From the NCBI RefSeq assembly GCF_000374085.1, contig NZ_KB893548.1, positions 89,496 to 153,495 of the forward strand: 64,000 nucleotides of DNA. Direction: 5' to 3'. Below the pieces are notes generated by a model that was not told the DNA's origin, searched no databases, and was given only the letters and a program-made list of their open reading frames with translations. This document shows, piece by piece, positions 61,739 to 64,000 of the stretch. The DNA is from Spirosoma spitsbergense DSM 19989 (GTDB lineage: Bacteria > Bacteroidota > Bacteroidia > Cytophagales > Spirosomataceae). Position numbers and translations under genes: made by a program. How positions within the stretch are numbered: position 1 is the stretch's first letter; every line of letters starts with the position of its first letter.

Positions 61739-64000
61739 ATGATGAACAAATCCTACAAAATTAACCGCTTCGGTGGCAACGTAGGGCAGGTTGGGTCATT
61801 CCAGCCCCAGTTAATCGGGCAGAAAGCATTATTCAGCTTTTTCTCCATACTGGCAATGGTGCTGCTATTGAGTAACTCTACTGCCTGGGCGCAGGGCCGC
61901 ACGGTTACCGGAAAAGTTACTGACCCAACGGGTTCTGCTTTACCTGGTGTAAGTGTTCAGCTTAAAGGCACCCAACGCGGTACCAATACTGATGCGAACG
62001 GGTCGTTTTCGCTGAGCGACGTACCTGCCAATGCAACACTCGTACTGAGTTTCATCGGTTATGCTTCACAGGAAGTAGCCGTAGGTAACCGTACTACAGT
62101 GGATGTGAAATTAGCTGACGATGCTAAAGCCCTTGAAGAAGTGGTAGTGGTGGGCTATGGTACTGCCAAACGCAAAGACCTGACTGGCTCAGTAGTGCAG
62201 GTAACATCGAAGGACTTCAACGCCGGGGTAAACCCCAACCCGTTGCAGGCTATCCAGGGTAAAGTAGCGGGTCTGGTTATCACATCCCCCTCCGGTGACC
62301 CGAATACGCAGCCGACTGTTCGCCTGCGGGGTTATACCTCGCTGGCTGGTGGCTCTGATCCACTCTATGTAGTGGATGGTATGATTGGTGTACCCATTAA
62401 CACCATCTCTCCTTCCGACATTGAGTCGATGGATGTACTGAAAGATGCCTCGGCAGCCGCTATCTATGGTTCACGGGCTGCTAACGGCGTTATCCTGATT
62501 ACCACCAAGCGCGGTAAGGCAGGCAAAACAACGGTATCATTTAACAACTATGTGGGTGTATCTACCATTTCCAGGCAGTATGATATGCTGGACGCACAGG
62601 GATACCGAGATGCTGTTACTCAAATCAAGGGGGCGGCTTCATTAGCTGACAAGCAGCGTTTTCCAGATGGAAATTATAATACCGACTGGACCAAGCAGGT
62701 TACACAGAATGGTATCGTCAACAATCACGATTTGGCTATTGCGGGAGGCTCACCCACATTCAGCTACCGGGGTTCAGTCAACTACATCAATCAGAACGGT
62801 ATCATCAAAAATACAGGACTGGATCGGATAACGGGCCGCATTAATCTGGATCAGAAAGCCTTTGATAACCGCTTGAACATTCAGTACAACCTATCCTATT
62901 CTGAAACGAACAAGAAGTATGACAGTGGTATCATCGGCCGGGCCGTTACGTTCCTGCCCACGTTGCCCGTTCGCAACCCCGATGGGTCTTATTACGAAGT
63001 AGGCGGTAGTTTTGACCTGTTCAACCCGGTAGCCATGCAGGAGAACATCATTAATAATGGCGTTCAGCGGTATTTGCAGGGGGGTATGAACTTGCGCTAC
63101 GAAATTTTGGACGGTTTAACGGTAGGCGTTAACGGACAGATTCAGCGGGACAACACCGTTAACAACTTTTACAGCAACCCAGCTATTAAGGCGTATGCTG
63201 CCGGTAATGGTCGGGCAAGCCGGAACTTCTCGGAAGACAATAACAAGTTGCTGGAATTGACTGCCAATTATACCAAAGGTTTTGGTAGTGATCCGAACAA
63301 CAACTTTTCGCTGTTAGGAGGTTACTCGTACCAGCAATTTGACCGCGATGGTTTTGGTGCGGCTAACTCCGGCTTTGTAACGCCCGACATCAACTTCAGC
63401 AATCTGGGCTTAGGCTCCGGTACTATTGTCAACCCAGGCAACAACTACACCTCGTCATACCGTAATCAGAACAAACTGATTTCCTTCTTTGGTCGGGCAA
63501 CGGTGAACATGAACGACAAGTATAATGTAACGGCAACGTTGCGCCGGGATGGTAGTTCTAAATTCGGCGCTAACAATAAATGGGGTATGTTCCCATCGGT
63601 TGGTGCAGGCTGGACAATATCAAACGAATCGTTCTTCCCAAAGGGCAACACCCTCAACTTCCTCAAATTTCGCGTTGGCTATGGTCTGACGGGTAACTCC
63701 GAGGGTATCAATCCGTACAATTCCATTCAGTTGTACGGTCAAAAAGGTACATACTACGATGGCTCGCTGGGTGACTTCCTGCCGGGTTATGGTATTACGC
63801 AGAACGCTAATCCCAACCTAAAATGGGAGATACTATCGACGGCTAACGTTGGTTTGGATTTCCAGTTGCTGGGTGGTCGTTTCTCCGGTACGGTTGAATA
63901 CTACAATAAGCTGACGAAAGACATGCTTTATCCGTATTCAGTACCTGCCGATGGTGTTACGTACTTTACCAACACGATTCTGGCCAACGTAGGCTCGATG
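61739..64000 (+). CDS. SusC/RagA-type TonB-linked outer-membrane protein (3' end outside window)
   Basis: At least 754 residues; the frame stays open to the end of the window. Two ATGs, at 61739 and 61742, can start it. A long polar leader (about 34 residues) precedes the signal hydrophobic core (LFSFFSILAMVLLLSNSTAW) with cleavage after AWAQ. Then come the carboxypeptidase-like domain (about 55-135: VTGKVTDPTGSALPGVSV), the VVVGYGTAKRKDLTGSV signature of SusC proteins, and the plug (VRLRGYTSL, YVVDGM, SAAAIYGSRAANGVILITT). SusC proteins import glycans or peptides with a SusD partner, expected downstream beyond the window. Confidence 0.95.
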   Translation, partial: MMNKSYKINRFGGNVGQVGSFQPQLIGQKALFSFFSILAMVLLLSNSTAWAQGRTVTGKVTDPTGSALPGVSVQLKGTQRGTNTDANGSFSLSDVPANATLVLSFIGYASQEVAVGNRTTVDVKLADDAKALEEVVVVGYGTAKRKDLTGSVVQVTSKDFNAGVNPNPLQAIQGKVAGLVITSPSGDPNTQPTVRLRGYTSLAGGSDPLYVVDGMIGVPINTISPSDIESMDVLKDASAAAIYGSRAANGVILITTKRGKAGKTTVSFNNYVGVSTISRQYDMLDAQGYRDAVTQIKGAASLADKQRFPDGNYNTDWTKQVTQNGIVNNHDLAIAGGSPTFSYRGSVNYINQNGIIKNTGLDRITGRINLDQKAFDNRLNIQYNLSYSETNKKYDSGIIGRAVTFLPTLPVRNPDGSYYEVGGSFDLFNPVAMQENIINNGVQRYLQGGMNLRYEILDGLTVGVNGQIQRDNTVNNFYSNPAIKAYAAGNGRASRNFSEDNNKLLELTANYTKGFGSDPNNNFSLLGGYSYQQFDRDGFGAANSGFVTPDINFSNLGLGSGTIVNPGNNYTSSYRNQNKLISFFGRATVNMNDKYNVTATLRRDGSSKFGANNKWGMFPSVGAGWTISNESFFPKGNTLNFLKFRVGYGLTGNSEGINPYNSIQLYGQKGTYYDGSLGDFLPGYGITQNANPNLKWEILSTANVGLDFQLLGGRFSGTVEYYNKLTKDMLYPYSVPADGVTYFTNTILANVGSM

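Overview
The window is chromosomal DNA of a Bacteroidota bacterium. The closest fit is the Cytophagales, with a Spirosoma-like gene content. The grounds are a type IX secretion sorting domain on a secreted esterase, SusC/RagA-type and other TonB-dependent receptors, a two-ExbD TonB operon, short-form NuoG, AtpC and Obg proteins, start sites without clear Shine-Dalgarno sequences, and promoters matching the Bacteroidota -7 box TAnnTTTG. The genus is an inference; no rRNA or tRNA gene was seen.

Layout. 1-800: the end of an HPt-domain signalling protein converges on a small secreted protein. 763-1842: about 1 kb without a convincing gene. 1843-7789: a TonB energising cluster (ExbB, ExbD, ExbD, TonB, small membrane protein, PstS-like lipoprotein, TPR protein). 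7961-9591: adenylate kinase and Obg GTPase. 9642-14972: two related secreted SGNH/sialate-esterase-like proteins with C-terminal sorting domains. 15178-24462: respiratory complex I genes nuoABCDEFGHIJ with two small DUF29-like genes inserted; the set stops at nuoJ with a terminator and nuoKLMN are absent here. 24672-27878: thiolase and acyl-CoA dehydrogenase, both preceded by the same palindrome, probably a fatty-acid regulon. 27942-36202: an odd acylphosphatase, a Gfo/Idh oxidoreductase, a haem-binding protein, an ABC ATPase with an unknown protein and a large membrane TPR protein, and 4-alpha-glucanotransferase. 36462-39120: ATP synthase beta and epsilon with a secreted unknown between them. 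39234-41647: uridine kinase-like protein, methyltransferase, ferredoxin-type reductase. 41905-45125: nadA and nadB with a DUF433/DUF5615 toxin-antitoxin-like pair between them, then the remains of a LytTR response regulator. 45710-49035: small membrane proteins, a glutamine synthetase family enzyme and an APH-fold kinase. 49160-64000: Gfo/Idh oxidoreductase, TonB-dependent receptor, APC permease, M43-type metalloprotease, fused FAD/Fe-S dehydrogenase, and the first 754 codons of a SusC-type receptor that runs off the end.

Taken together this is mostly housekeeping energy metabolism (complex I, ATP synthase, beta-oxidation, NAD synthesis) mixed with outer-membrane uptake and secretion functions. 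No phage, integrase, transposase, CRISPR array or recognisable defence island was seen. The most notable items are the truncated nuo set with two DUF29-like proteins, the shared TATGCTTGCATA operator, the decayed LytTR regulator, small inverted repeats placed just before start codons inside operons, and a 4 x 17-bp perfect tandem repeat.
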